Origin: Streptomyces calvus | GTDB lineage: Bacteria; Actinomycetota; Actinomycetes; Streptomycetales; Streptomycetaceae | NCBI RefSeq assembly: GCF_006782915.1 | Contig: NZ_VCNP01000051.1 | Location: forward strand, 62,001-126,000 | DNA length: 64,000 bases | Direction: 5' to 3' | Shown here: positions 24,859 to 32,582 of the stretch, piece after piece | How positions within the stretch are numbered: position 1 is the stretch's first letter | Layout of the letters: every line of letters begins with the position of its first letter | Notes under the pieces: model-generated | Database searches by the model: none | What the model was told of the DNA's origin: nothing | What the model saw: the letters and a program-made list of their open reading frames with translations, nothing else | Position numbers and translations under genes: made by a program

Positions 24859-25140
24859 ATGATCGTACGGATCATGGGGGAGGGGCAGGTGAGGCTGGCG
24901 GAGAGCCGCCTCGCCGACCTGAACACGCTGGACGAGGAACTGCTCGCCGAGGTGGAGAAGGGCGACGGACCGGGCTTCCGCGCGACGCTCCAGGCGCTGC
25001 TGGCCAAGGTCCGCGAACTCGGCGAGCCCCTGCCCGACGACGCCCTGGAGCCCTCCGACCTGATCCTGCCGTCCTCCGACGCGACGCTGGACGAGGTCAA
25101 GGAACTCCTGAGCGACGACGGTCTGATCCCGGGCACCTGA
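24859..25140 (+). CDS. pspAA: PspA-associated protein PspAA
   Basis: 93 residues. The N-terminus MIVRIMGEGQVRLAESRL is characteristic of PspAA domains, followed by LNTLDEELLAEVEKGDG and a C-terminus ending SDDGLIPGT. PspAA is a small partner found beside PspA in actinobacteria and archaea; it is thought to act with PspA in the membrane-stress complex. Start ATG 24859 follows GAGGAGGGCAC. It is almost surely cotranscribed with pspA (38 bp gap). A 127-bp gap then separates it from the histidine kinase gene. Confidence 0.88.
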   Translation: MIVRIMGEGQVRLAESRLADLNTLDEELLAEVEKGDGPGFRATLQALLAKVRELGEPLPDDALEPSDLILPSSDATLDEVKELLSDDGLIPGT

Positions 25141-25267
25141 GCGACACCGGACGGTCCCGGGCGCGGCCCGTGCGGGCGGGCGCGGGATCCGAGGACGGGC
25201 CCCGGGACGGTCGTACGCACGCCGGAAACGTGGGAGGCGGCGCCCGCCCCGGCTACCGTAATCAGCC

Positions 25268-26512
25268 GTGAGCACCCTGACGCGCGCCCGGTGCCGGCTC
25301 CAGGCACACCCCTTCGCGGCGGACGCGGCCCTCGCCGCGGCCGTCCTCGCGTGCATGGTGGCCGGCTCCTTCGTCGACCCGCACGGCCCCGACGGGGTCG
25401 ACTGGGGCCTGCGCAGCCCCGACCCGCTGAGCCTGGTGCTCATGACCCTCGGCGCCCTCGCGCTCGTCTTCCGCCGCCGGGCGCCCCGTACGGTGCTCGC
25501 GCTGGCCGGCGGCGTCTCCGTGGCCGAGTCCGTCACCGGCGACCCCCGCGCCCCCGTCGCCATGTGCGCGGTCGTCGCCCTGTACACCGTCGCCTCCACC
25601 ACCGACCGTCCCACCACTTGGCGGATCGGCCTGCTCACCACGACGGTCCTCACCGGCACCGCCATGGCCGCCGGGCCGCTGCCCTGGTACGCGCAGGAGA
25701 ACCTGGCGATCTTCGCCTGGACCGGCATCGGCGCCACCGCCGGGGACGCGGTCCGCAGCCGCCGCGCCTTCGTCCAGGCCATCCGTGAACGCGCCGAACG
25801 GGCCGAACGCACCCGCGAGGAGGAGGCCCGCCGCAGGGTCGCCGAGGAACGCCTGCGCATCGCCCGCGACCTGCACGACGTGGTGGCCCACCACATCGCC
25901 CTGGTCAACGTCCAGGCCGGCGTCGCCGCCCACGTCATGGACAAACGGCCCGACCAGGCCAAGGAGGCCCTCGCCCATGTGCGGGAGGCCAGCCGCTCCG
26001 CGCTGGGCGAACTGCGGGCCACCGTCGGCCTGCTGCGCCAGTCCGGCGAACCCGAGGCGCCCACCGAACCCGCGCCCGGCCTCGACCGCCTCGACGAACT
26101 CGCGGGCACGTTCCGCAGCGCCGGACTGCGCGTCGAGGTCGCCCGCGCCGACCAGGGCACCGACCTGCCGGCCGCCGTCGACCTGGCCGCCTACCGGGTC
26201 ATCCAGGAGGCCCTGACCAACGTGCAGAAACACGCCGGCACGGACGCGCGGGCCGAGGTCAGCGTCGTCCGCGTGGGACCCCACATCGAGGTCACCGTCC
26301 TCGACGACGGCAGTGGCGAGAACCCACAGGACGACCCCGACGCCCCGGAGGACGCCCCCGGCGGCGGGCACGGACTGCTCGGCATGCGCGAGCGCGTCAC
26401 CGCCCTGCGCGGCACCCTCACCACCGGCCCCCGCTACGGCGGCGGTTTCCGCGTCCATGCGATCCTGCCCGTCGAGCCCCGCACGTCCGCCGCCCGGGAC
26501 AGCGGCCGGTGA
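25268..26512 (+). CDS. Membrane sensor histidine kinase, NarL/LiaS type (HisKA_3)
   Basis: 414 residues. Residues about 15-160 hold four to five membrane helices with short loops (AALAAAVLACMVAGSFV, LVLMTLGALALVFRR, VAMCAVVALYTVAST, IGLLTTTVLTGTAMAAG, FAWTGIGATAGDAV). HisKA_3 follows with phospho-acceptor His 203 (RIARDLHDVVAHH), and the ATPase domain has YRVIQEALTNVQKH, VTVLDDGSG and GHGLLGMRERV. The sensor part is almost all within the membrane, as in intramembrane-sensing kinases. Start is GTG 25268. Its partner regulator lies 87 bp downstream, separated by an unusual tandem repeat. Proximity to pspA suggests cell-envelope stress as signal; this is inference. Confidence 0.93.
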   Translation: MSTLTRARCRLQAHPFAADAALAAAVLACMVAGSFVDPHGPDGVDWGLRSPDPLSLVLMTLGALALVFRRRAPRTVLALAGGVSVAESVTGDPRAPVAMCAVVALYTVASTTDRPTTWRIGLLTTTVLTGTAMAAGPLPWYAQENLAIFAWTGIGATAGDAVRSRRAFVQAIRERAERAERTREEEARRRVAEERLRIARDLHDVVAHHIALVNVQAGVAAHVMDKRPDQAKEALAHVREASRSALGELRATVGLLRQSGEPEAPTEPAPGLDRLDELAGTFRSAGLRVEVARADQGTDLPAAVDLAAYRVIQEALTNVQKHAGTDARAEVSVVRVGPHIEVTVLDDGSGENPQDDPDAPEDAPGGGHGLLGMRERVTALRGTLTTGPRYGGGFRVHAILPVEPRTSAARDSGR

Positions 26513-26515
26513 CCG

Positions 26516-26592
26516 CCGCCCGTGAACACCGCCCGGGGCAGCCGCCCGTGACCACCGTCCGGGGCAGCCGCCCGTGACCACCGCCCCGCTGG
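26516..26592. repeat. Three 26-bp tandem units between kinase and response-regulator genes
   Basis: Units start at 26516, 26542 and 26568 with the core CCGCCCGTGACCACCG and a GGGGCAG end in the first two. Each copy carries a GTGA tetranucleotide. The array fills almost the entire 87-bp gap in the operon and ends at the GGAG ribosome site of the regulator. It looks like slippage or unequal exchange. Confidence 0.85.
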
Positions 26593-26599
26593 AGCCCGT

Positions 26600-27286
26600 A
26601 TGACGATCCGTGTCCTGCTCGCCGACGACCAGGCGCTGCTGCGCAGCGCCTTCCGCGTGCTCGTCGACTCCGAGCCGGACATGGAGGTGGTGGGCGAGGC
26701 GTCCGACGGCGCGGAAGCGGTCCGGCTGGCCCGCGAACAGCGCGCCGACGTCGTCCTGATGGACATCCGTATGCCCGGCACCGACGGGCTCGCCGCCACC
26801 CGCATGATCAGCGCCGACCCCGGACTCGCCGGGGTGCGGGTGGTGATCCTGACGACCTTCGAGGTCGACGACTACGTGGTGCAGTCGCTGCGGGCCGGCG
26901 CCTCCGGCTTCCTCGGCAAGGGCTCCGAACCCGAGGAGATGCTCAACGCCATCCGCATCGCCGCCGACGGCGAGGCCCTGCTGTCCCCGGTCGCCACCAA
27001 GGGCCTGATCGCCCGCTTCCTCGCCCAGGAAGGCACGGCCGGCGACGCCGAACGCGACCCGGCCCGCGCCGAACGGCTCGACTCCCTGACGGTGCGCGAG
27101 CGCGAGGTCCTCGTCCAGGTGGCCGGAGGGCACTCCAACGACGAGATCGCCGAACGCCTCCAGGTCAGCCCGCTGACCGTGAAGACCCACGTCAACCGGG
27201 CCATGGCCAAGCTGGGCGCCCGCGACCGGGCCCAACTGGTGGTCATCGCCTACGAGTCGGGCCTGGTCCGTCCAAGGGTGGAGTGA
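26600..27286 (+). CDS. LuxR/NarL-type response regulator
   Basis: 228 residues. Receiver domain 1-120 with the acidic pair (LLADDQ), phospho-acceptor Asp 55 (VVLMDIRMPG), switch Thr (VVILTTFE) and Lys in GFLGKGSEPEE. The C-terminal HTH has LTVREREVLVQVAGGHSNDE and LQVSPLTVKTHVNRAMAKLG. It pairs with the upstream kinase. ATG 26600 has GGAG. The next gene is an RND exporter after 162 bp, a likely target. No specific binding site is visible to me upstream of that exporter. Confidence 0.95.
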   Translation: MTIRVLLADDQALLRSAFRVLVDSEPDMEVVGEASDGAEAVRLAREQRADVVLMDIRMPGTDGLAATRMISADPGLAGVRVVILTTFEVDDYVVQSLRAGASGFLGKGSEPEEMLNAIRIAADGEALLSPVATKGLIARFLAQEGTAGDAERDPARAERLDSLTVREREVLVQVAGGHSNDEIAERLQVSPLTVKTHVNRAMAKLGARDRAQLVVIAYESGLVRPRVE

Positions 27287-27448
27287 GCCCGCGGGGCGTA
27301 CTGCGGCGGGAGTACGCGCCGTACGGGAGATTTGGACCTCGGGTCTACGGATCGGCCCCTGTCGATGGCTCAGGGTGTAGAGCAGGCGCTCACCTGTGGG
27401 CCCGCCTGCCGGACTTCCGCCGCTTTCCACGGAAAAGAGACCCTGACC

Positions 27449-30400
27449 ATGTCCTGGCTGTCCAGATTCAGCCTCGCGCAACGGGCGCTGATCGGACTGA
27501 TGTCGATCATCGCGCTCGGCTTCGGGGCCATCGCGATACCCCAGCTCAAGCAGCAGCTGCTGCCCACCATCGAACTGCCCATGGTCTCCGTGATCGCGCC
27601 GTACCAGGGCGCGTCGCCGGACGTGGTGGAGAAGCAGGTCGTCGAACCCATCGAGGACAGCCTGGAGGCCGTCGACGGCCTCACCGGCGTCACCTCGACG
27701 GCGAGCGAGGGCAACGCCGTGATCATGGCGTCCTTCGACTACGGCAACAACAGCCGGCAGCTCGTCGCCGACGTCCAGCAGGCCGTCAACCGGGCCGGCG
27801 CCCGCCTCCCGGACGACGTGGACCCGCAGGTCGTCGCCGGCTCCACGGACGACATCCCGACCGTGGTGCTCGCCGTCACCTCCGACAAGGACCAGCAGGC
27901 CCTCGCCGACCAGCTCGACCGCACCGTGGTGCCCGCGCTGGAGGACATCGACGGTGTCGGCCAGGTCACCGTGGACGGCGTGCGCGACCTCCAGATCGCC
28001 GTCACCCCCGACGACAGGAAGCTGGCCGCGGCCGGCCTGACCACCCAGTCCCTCGTCCAGGCACTCCAGGCGGGCGGCGCGACCGTGCCGGCCGGCTCGT
28101 TCGACGAGGACGGCGCCAACCGCACCGTCCAGGTGGGCAGCGGCTTCACCTCGCTGCAGCAGATCGAGGACCTGATGGTCACCGGTGAGCCCGGCAAGGG
28201 CGAGCCGGTCCGCCTCGGTGACGTCGCCACCGTCACCGAGGAGGAGGCCCGGGCCACCTCCCTCACCCGTACCAACGGCGAGCCCAGCCTCGCCGTGGCG
28301 GCCACCATGGACCACGACGGCAGCGCCGTCGCCATCTCGGAGGCCGTCGAGGACAAGCTGCCGGAGCTGCGCGAGGACCTCGGTGCCGGCGCCACCCTCA
28401 CCGTCGTCAGCGACCAGGGCCCGGCGGTCTCCAAGGCCATCGACGGCCTGACCACCGAGGGCGCGCTCGGCCTGCTCTTCGCCGTCCTGGTGATCCTGGT
28501 CTTCCTGGCCTCGGTCCGCTCCACCCTGGTCACCGCGGTGTCCATCCCGCTGTCCGTGGTCCTCGCCCTGATCGTGCTGTGGACCCGCGACCTGTCGCTG
28601 AACATGCTGACGCTGGGCGCGCTCACCATCGCGATCGGCCGCGTCGTGGACGACTCCATCGTGGTCCTGGAGAACATCAAGCGGCACCTCGGCTACGGCG
28701 AGGAGCGCCAGACGGCGATCATGAACGCGGTGCGCGAGGTGGCGGGCGCGGTGACGTCCTCGACCCTCACCACGGTCGCCGTGTTCCTGCCGATCGGCCT
28801 GGTCGGCGGCATGGTGGGCGAGCTGTTCGGCTCCTTCAGCCTCACCGTCTCGGCGGCGCTGCTGGCGTCCCTGCTGGTGTCGCTGACGGTCGTCCCGGTG
28901 CTGTCGTACTGGTTCCTGCGCGCGCCCAAGGGCACTCCCGAGGACGCCGAGGAGGCGCGCCGGCTCGCCGAGGAGAAGGAGGCGAAGAGCCGCCTGCAGC
29001 GCGTCTACGTGCCCGTGCTGCGCTTCGCCACCCGCCGCAGGCTGACCAGCGTGGCCATCGCGGTCGTCGTGCTGATCGGCACCTTCGCCATGGCGCCGCT
29101 GCTGAAGACCAACTTCTTCGACCAGGGCGAGCAGCAGGTCCTCACCGTCCGGCAGGAGCTGGAGCCCGGCACCAGCCTGAGCGCCACCGACGCCCAGGCC
29201 CGGAAGGTCGAGAAGCTGCTCGGCGACACCGAGGGCGTCAAGGACTACCAGGTGACGATCGGCTCGTCCGGCTTCATGGCCGCCTTCGGCGGCGGCACGG
29301 ACACCAACCAGGCGACGTACCAGGTGATGCTGGAGGACGACGCGTCCTCCGCGGACGTGCAGGACGGCATCGAGAAGGGCCTGGAGAAGCTCGACGGCAT
29401 CGGCACCACCACCATCGCGGCCGGTGACGGCTTCGGCAGCCAGGACCTGAGCGTGGTCGTCAAGGCGTCCGACGCGCAGGCGCTGCGCAAGGCCGCGGAC
29501 CAGGTCCGCGGTGCGGTGGCCTCCCTGGACGACGTCACCGACGTCACCAGCGACCTGGCGCAGAGCGTGCCCCGCATCTCGGTGAAGGCGAACGAGAAGG
29601 CCGCGCAGGCCGGCTTCACCGACCAGACCCTCGGCGCGGCCGTCGCCCAGGCGGTGCGCGGCACGCCCGCCGCCACCGCGGTCCTCGACGACACCGAGCG
29701 CGACGTCGTCATCCGTTCCGCGAAGCCGGCCACCACCGTGGACCAGCTGAAGAACCTGCGCCTCGGCCCGGTGAAGCTCGGTGACGTCGCCACCGTCGAG
29801 GTGGTGGACGGCCCGGTCTCCATGACCCGGATCGACGGCCAGCGCGCCGCCACCGTCACCGCCAAGCCGACCGGCGACAACACGGGCGCGGTCAGCGCCG
29901 ACCTCCAGTCGAAGATCGACGCGCTGACGCTCCCGGCGGGCGCGACGGCGGAGATCGGCGGCGTCTCCGAGGACCAGGACGAGGCGTTCGCCAACCTGGG
30001 CCTGGCGATGCTGGCGGCGATCGCGATCGTGTTCATGCTGCTGGTCGGCACGTTCCGCTCGCTCGCCCAGCCGCTGATCCTGCTGGTCTCCATCCCGTTC
30101 GCGGCGACCGGCGCGATCGGCCTGCTGCTGGTCACCGGCACCCCGATGGGTGTCCCGGCGATGATCGGCATGCTGATGCTGATCGGCATCGTGGTCACCA
30201 ACGCGATCGTGCTGATCGACCTGATCAACCAGTACCGCAAGCAGGGCTACGGCGTGGTCGAGGCCGTGCTGGAGGGCGGTCGCCACCGGCTGCGGCCGAT
30301 CCTGATGACGGCTCTGGCGACCGTGTTCGCCCTGCTCCCGATGGCGCTGGGCGTCACCGGCGAGGGCGGCTTCATCGCCCAGCCGCTGGCCGTGGTGGTG

Positions 30401-30565
30401 ATCGGCGGTCTGATCACGTCGACCCTGCTCACCCTCCTGCTGGTCCCGACGCTCTACGCGATGCTGGAGCTCCGCAAGGAGCGCCGCGCGAAGAAGCGCG
30501 CGGCGAAGAAGGGCAAGGCGGCGCAGGCGGAGGCTCCGCAGGAGCCGGCGCCGGCGCAGGTCTGA
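27449..30565 (+). CDS. RND-family (AcrB/CzcA-like) efflux transporter
   Basis: 1038 residues, the usual size for the HAE/AcrB superfamily. The first helix contains LAQRALIGLMSIIALGFGA, then PMVSVIAPYQGASPDVVE and porter-domain repeats. Transmembrane motif D appears as RVVDDSIVVLENIKRHLGYG and the second half has IVVTNAIVLIDLINQYRKQG; the paired Asp residues of the proton relay appear in VVDDSIV. It exports lipophilic compounds using the proton gradient; in a monoderm there is no TolC. ATG 27449 lies after AAAAGAGACCC. The last 30 residues are Lys/Ala-rich. No membrane-fusion protein gene is adjacent. Possibly controlled by the upstream two-component pair. Confidence 0.93.
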   Translation: MSWLSRFSLAQRALIGLMSIIALGFGAIAIPQLKQQLLPTIELPMVSVIAPYQGASPDVVEKQVVEPIEDSLEAVDGLTGVTSTASEGNAVIMASFDYGNNSRQLVADVQQAVNRAGARLPDDVDPQVVAGSTDDIPTVVLAVTSDKDQQALADQLDRTVVPALEDIDGVGQVTVDGVRDLQIAVTPDDRKLAAAGLTTQSLVQALQAGGATVPAGSFDEDGANRTVQVGSGFTSLQQIEDLMVTGEPGKGEPVRLGDVATVTEEEARATSLTRTNGEPSLAVAATMDHDGSAVAISEAVEDKLPELREDLGAGATLTVVSDQGPAVSKAIDGLTTEGALGLLFAVLVILVFLASVRSTLVTAVSIPLSVVLALIVLWTRDLSLNMLTLGALTIAIGRVVDDSIVVLENIKRHLGYGEERQTAIMNAVREVAGAVTSSTLTTVAVFLPIGLVGGMVGELFGSFSLTVSAALLASLLVSLTVVPVLSYWFLRAPKGTPEDAEEARRLAEEKEAKSRLQRVYVPVLRFATRRRLTSVAIAVVVLIGTFAMAPLLKTNFFDQGEQQVLTVRQELEPGTSLSATDAQARKVEKLLGDTEGVKDYQVTIGSSGFMAAFGGGTDTNQATYQVMLEDDASSADVQDGIEKGLEKLDGIGTTTIAAGDGFGSQDLSVVVKASDAQALRKAADQVRGAVASLDDVTDVTSDLAQSVPRISVKANEKAAQAGFTDQTLGAAVAQAVRGTPAATAVLDDTERDVVIRSAKPATTVDQLKNLRLGPVKLGDVATVEVVDGPVSMTRIDGQRAATVTAKPTGDNTGAVSADLQSKIDALTLPAGATAEIGGVSEDQDEAFANLGLAMLAAIAIVFMLLVGTFRSLAQPLILLVSIPFAATGAIGLLLVTGTPMGVPAMIGMLMLIGIVVTNAIVLIDLINQYRKQGYGVVEAVLEGGRHRLRPILMTALATVFALLPMALGVTGEGGFIAQPLAVVVIGGLITSTLLTLLLVPTLYAMLELRKERRAKKRAAKKGKAAQAEAPQEPAPAQV

Positions 30566-30579
30566 CGCCACGGACGACC

Positions 30580-30622
30580 GAGGCCCCGCCCGACACCACC
30601 GAAGGTGATCGGGCGGGGCCTC
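30580..30622. terminator. Bidirectional terminator between the RND and nadA genes
   Basis: GAGGCCCCGCCCGA (30580-30593) is exactly complementary to TCGGGCGGGGCCTC (30609-30622); the loop itself can form a short ACC/GGT helix. It lies 14 bp past the exporter stop and 40 bp past the stop of the convergent nadA. Confidence 0.85.
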
Positions 30623-30661
30623 CGCCATGACACGCGCCGCCCGCGGGCGGGAAGGGGCCGG

Positions 30662-31846
30662 TTACGGCAGCGCCAGCATCCGCTCCAGGGCCAGCTTGGC
30701 GAACGCCTCGGTCTCCTTGTCGACCTCGATGCGGTTGACGAGTGCGCCCTCTGCCAGGGACTCCAGGGCCCACACCAGGTGGGGGAGGTCGATGCGGTTC
30801 ATCGTCGAGCAGAAGCAGACCGTCTTGTCCAGGAAGACGATCTCCTTGCCCTCGGACGCGAAACGGTTCGCCAGGCGCCGTACCAGGTTCAGCTCGGTGC
30901 CGATGGCCCACTTGGAGCCGGCCGGGGCCGCCTCCAGCGTCTTGATGATGTACTCGGTGGAGCCGACGTAGTCCGCCGCGGCGACGACCTCGTGCCGGCA
31001 CTCGGGGTGCACCAGGACGTTGACGCCCGGGATGCGCTCGCGCACGTCGTTGACCGAGTCCAGGCTGAAGCGGCCGTGCACGGAGCAGTGGCCGCGCCAC
31101 AGGATCATCTTCGCGGCGCGCAGCTCGTCCGCCGTCAGCCCGCCGTTCGGCTTGTGCGGGTTGTAGACGACGCAGTCCTCCAGGGACATGCCCATGTCCC
31201 GCACCGCCGTGTTGCGGCCCAGGTGCTGGTCGGGCAGGAAGAGGACCTTCTCGCCCTGCTCGAAGGCCCAGTCGAGGGCCCGCCGGGCGTTGGAGGAGGT
31301 GCAGATCGTGCCGCCGTGCTTGCCCGTGAACGCCTTGATGTCGGCGGAGGAGTTCATGTACGAGACGGGGACGACCTGCTCGGCTATCCCGGCCTCCGTC
31401 AGCACGTCCCAGCACTCGGCGACCTGCTCGGCCGTCGCCATGTCGGCCATCGAGCAGCCGGCCGCCAGGTCGGGCAGGACCACCTTCTGGTCGTCGCCGG
31501 TCAGGATGTCCGCGGACTCCGCCATGAAGTGCACACCGCAGAAGACGATGTACTCGGCCTGCGGGCGCGCGGCGGCGTCCCGGGCCAGCTTGAAGGAGTC
31601 GCCCGTGACGTCGGCGAACTGGATGACCTCGTCGCGCTGGTAGTGGTGGCCGAGCACGAAGACCTTGTCCCCGAGCTTCTCCTTGGCCGCGCGGGCGCGC
31701 TCCACCAGGTCCGGGTCGGACGGCGAGGGCAGGTCGCCGGGACACTCCACACCGCGCTCGCTCCTCGGGTCGGCCTCACGGCCGAGGAGCAGCAGGGCGA
31801 GGGGCGTCGGCTGTACGTCGAGCTCCTGGGTCTGGGCGGTGGTCAC
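30662..31846 (-). CDS. nadA: Quinolinate synthase A ([4Fe-4S] enzyme)
   Basis: 394 residues. It condenses iminoaspartate with dihydroxyacetone phosphate to quinolinate in NAD synthesis. The N-terminal motif VFVLGHHYQRDEVIQFAD is typical; the three cluster-ligand cysteines fit FCGVHFMAES, HPECRHEV and TVCFCSTMNR (with a spare Cys), and SYMNSSADIKAF and KHGGTICTSSNA are further signatures. GTG 31846 is preferred to GTG 31855 because AAAGGG lies 8 bases upstream of the former. nadB and nadC are not adjacent. It is divergent from erpA, whose product inserts Fe-S clusters, and the shared gap carries inverted repeats. Confidence 0.95.
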   Translation of the reverse strand: MTTAQTQELDVQPTPLALLLLGREADPRSERGVECPGDLPSPSDPDLVERARAAKEKLGDKVFVLGHHYQRDEVIQFADVTGDSFKLARDAAARPQAEYIVFCGVHFMAESADILTGDDQKVVLPDLAAGCSMADMATAEQVAECWDVLTEAGIAEQVVPVSYMNSSADIKAFTGKHGGTICTSSNARRALDWAFEQGEKVLFLPDQHLGRNTAVRDMGMSLEDCVVYNPHKPNGGLTADELRAAKMILWRGHCSVHGRFSLDSVNDVRERIPGVNVLVHPECRHEVVAAADYVGSTEYIIKTLEAAPAGSKWAIGTELNLVRRLANRFASEGKEIVFLDKTVCFCSTMNRIDLPHLVWALESLAEGALVNRIEVDKETEAFAKLALERMLALP

Positions 31847-31896
31847 GACACGCACCCTTTCTGTTCTGGCGACTTCTCGTCGGAATGACGCTATCT

Positions 31897-31951
31897 ATCA
31901 TAAACGCTTCACGTCACTTTGACGATGGCCATAGCGTCCATGTGACGTGAA
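31897..31951. promoter_or_regulatory. Inverted repeat over the nadA promoter
   Basis: TTCACGTCAC (31908-31917) and GTGACGTGAA (31942-31951) are perfect inverses separated by 24 bp. On the minus strand a -10-like TATGAT sits at 31897-31902, so the first arm lies in the -10/-35 spacer of nadA. This is the geometry of a repressor site. No known regulator's consensus is recognised. Confidence 0.5.
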
Positions 31952-31965
31952 TCCCGGTCGGCGGC

Positions 31966-32070
31966 GATTCATTCCCCGGAGGCCGTTCAAGCGACGGTTT
32001 TCGCGTCGCACGGCGTGTGCGAGCATGAGGAGAGGGAGCCGAAGAACAAGCGCCCGGCCCGGAATGAATC
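31966..32070. promoter_or_regulatory. Second, wider inverted repeat upstream of erpA
   Basis: GATTCATTCC (31966-31975) and GGAATGAATC (32061-32070) are exact 10-bp inverses 85 bp apart; a related GGAATGA occurs at 31883. Arms this far apart would need DNA looping or would form the base of a long leader RNA for erpA (ATG 32132). Confidence 0.4.
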
Positions 32071-32131
32071 CGCGGTCCCGCCGGTTGCAACCGTCGGCAA
32101 GCAGTCTCCGTACAACCCGGGAGAGATGTAG

Positions 32132-32488
32132 ATGTCCGTATCGGACGAGACCACCACCGTCACCGACGGCATCATCCTGACCGACGCCGCCGCGGCCAAG
32201 GTCAAGGCCCTGCTCGACCAGGAAGGCCGTGACGACCTCGCGCTGCGGGTCGCCGTCCAGCCCGGCGGCTGCTCCGGCCTGCGCTACCAGCTCTTCTTCG
32301 ACGAGCGTTCGCTCGACGGTGACGTGGAGAAGGACTTCGGCGGCGTCAAGGTCGTCACCGACCGGATGAGCGCCCCGTACCTGGGCGGTGCCACCATCGA
32401 CTTCGTCGACACCATCGAGAAGCAGGGCTTCACGATCGACAACCCGAACGCCACCGGCTCCTGCGCCTGCGGCGACTCCTTCAGCTGA
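32132..32488 (+). CDS. erpA: HesB/IscA/ErpA-type iron-sulfur cluster insertion protein
   Basis: 118 residues. The A-type carrier signature is complete: RVAVQPGGCSGLRYQLF with the first Cys and a C-terminal SCACGDSFS with the CxC pair; these three cysteines hold a 2Fe-2S or 4Fe-4S cluster for transfer to client enzymes. IILTDAAAAKVKALLDQEG is the usual N-terminal start. ATG 32132 has GGGAGAGATGTAG upstream. The divergent neighbour nadA needs a 4Fe-4S cluster, and downstream genes encode respiratory complexes with a Rieske protein, a sensible functional setting. A strong terminator follows. Confidence 0.93.
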   Translation: MSVSDETTTVTDGIILTDAAAAKVKALLDQEGRDDLALRVAVQPGGCSGLRYQLFFDERSLDGDVEKDFGGVKVVTDRMSAPYLGGATIDFVDTIEKQGFTIDNPNATGSCACGDSFS

Positions 32489-32520
32489 GCCGGATTGCTT
32501 CCCGAGCCTTCTGAGCGCGC

Positions 32521-32570
32521 GCACGACGAAGGCGGCGGCCCCCTCCGCGGGGCCGCCGCCTTCGTCGTGC
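32521..32570. terminator. 22-bp perfect stem-loop after erpA
   Basis: Arms 32521-32542 and 32549-32570 are perfectly complementary, with loop CTCCGC. It sits 32 bp past the erpA stop and 13 bp beyond the stop of the convergent large membrane-protein gene, thus a bidirectional terminator. Confidence 0.9.
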
Positions 32571-32582
32571 CGTCGCCCGGGA

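Noticed and set aside
25262..30628. A 1788-codon minus-strand frame opposite the kinase, regulator and RND genes
   Set aside because: Low-complexity Gly/Arg/His/Asp product; real genes with complete motifs occupy the plus strand.
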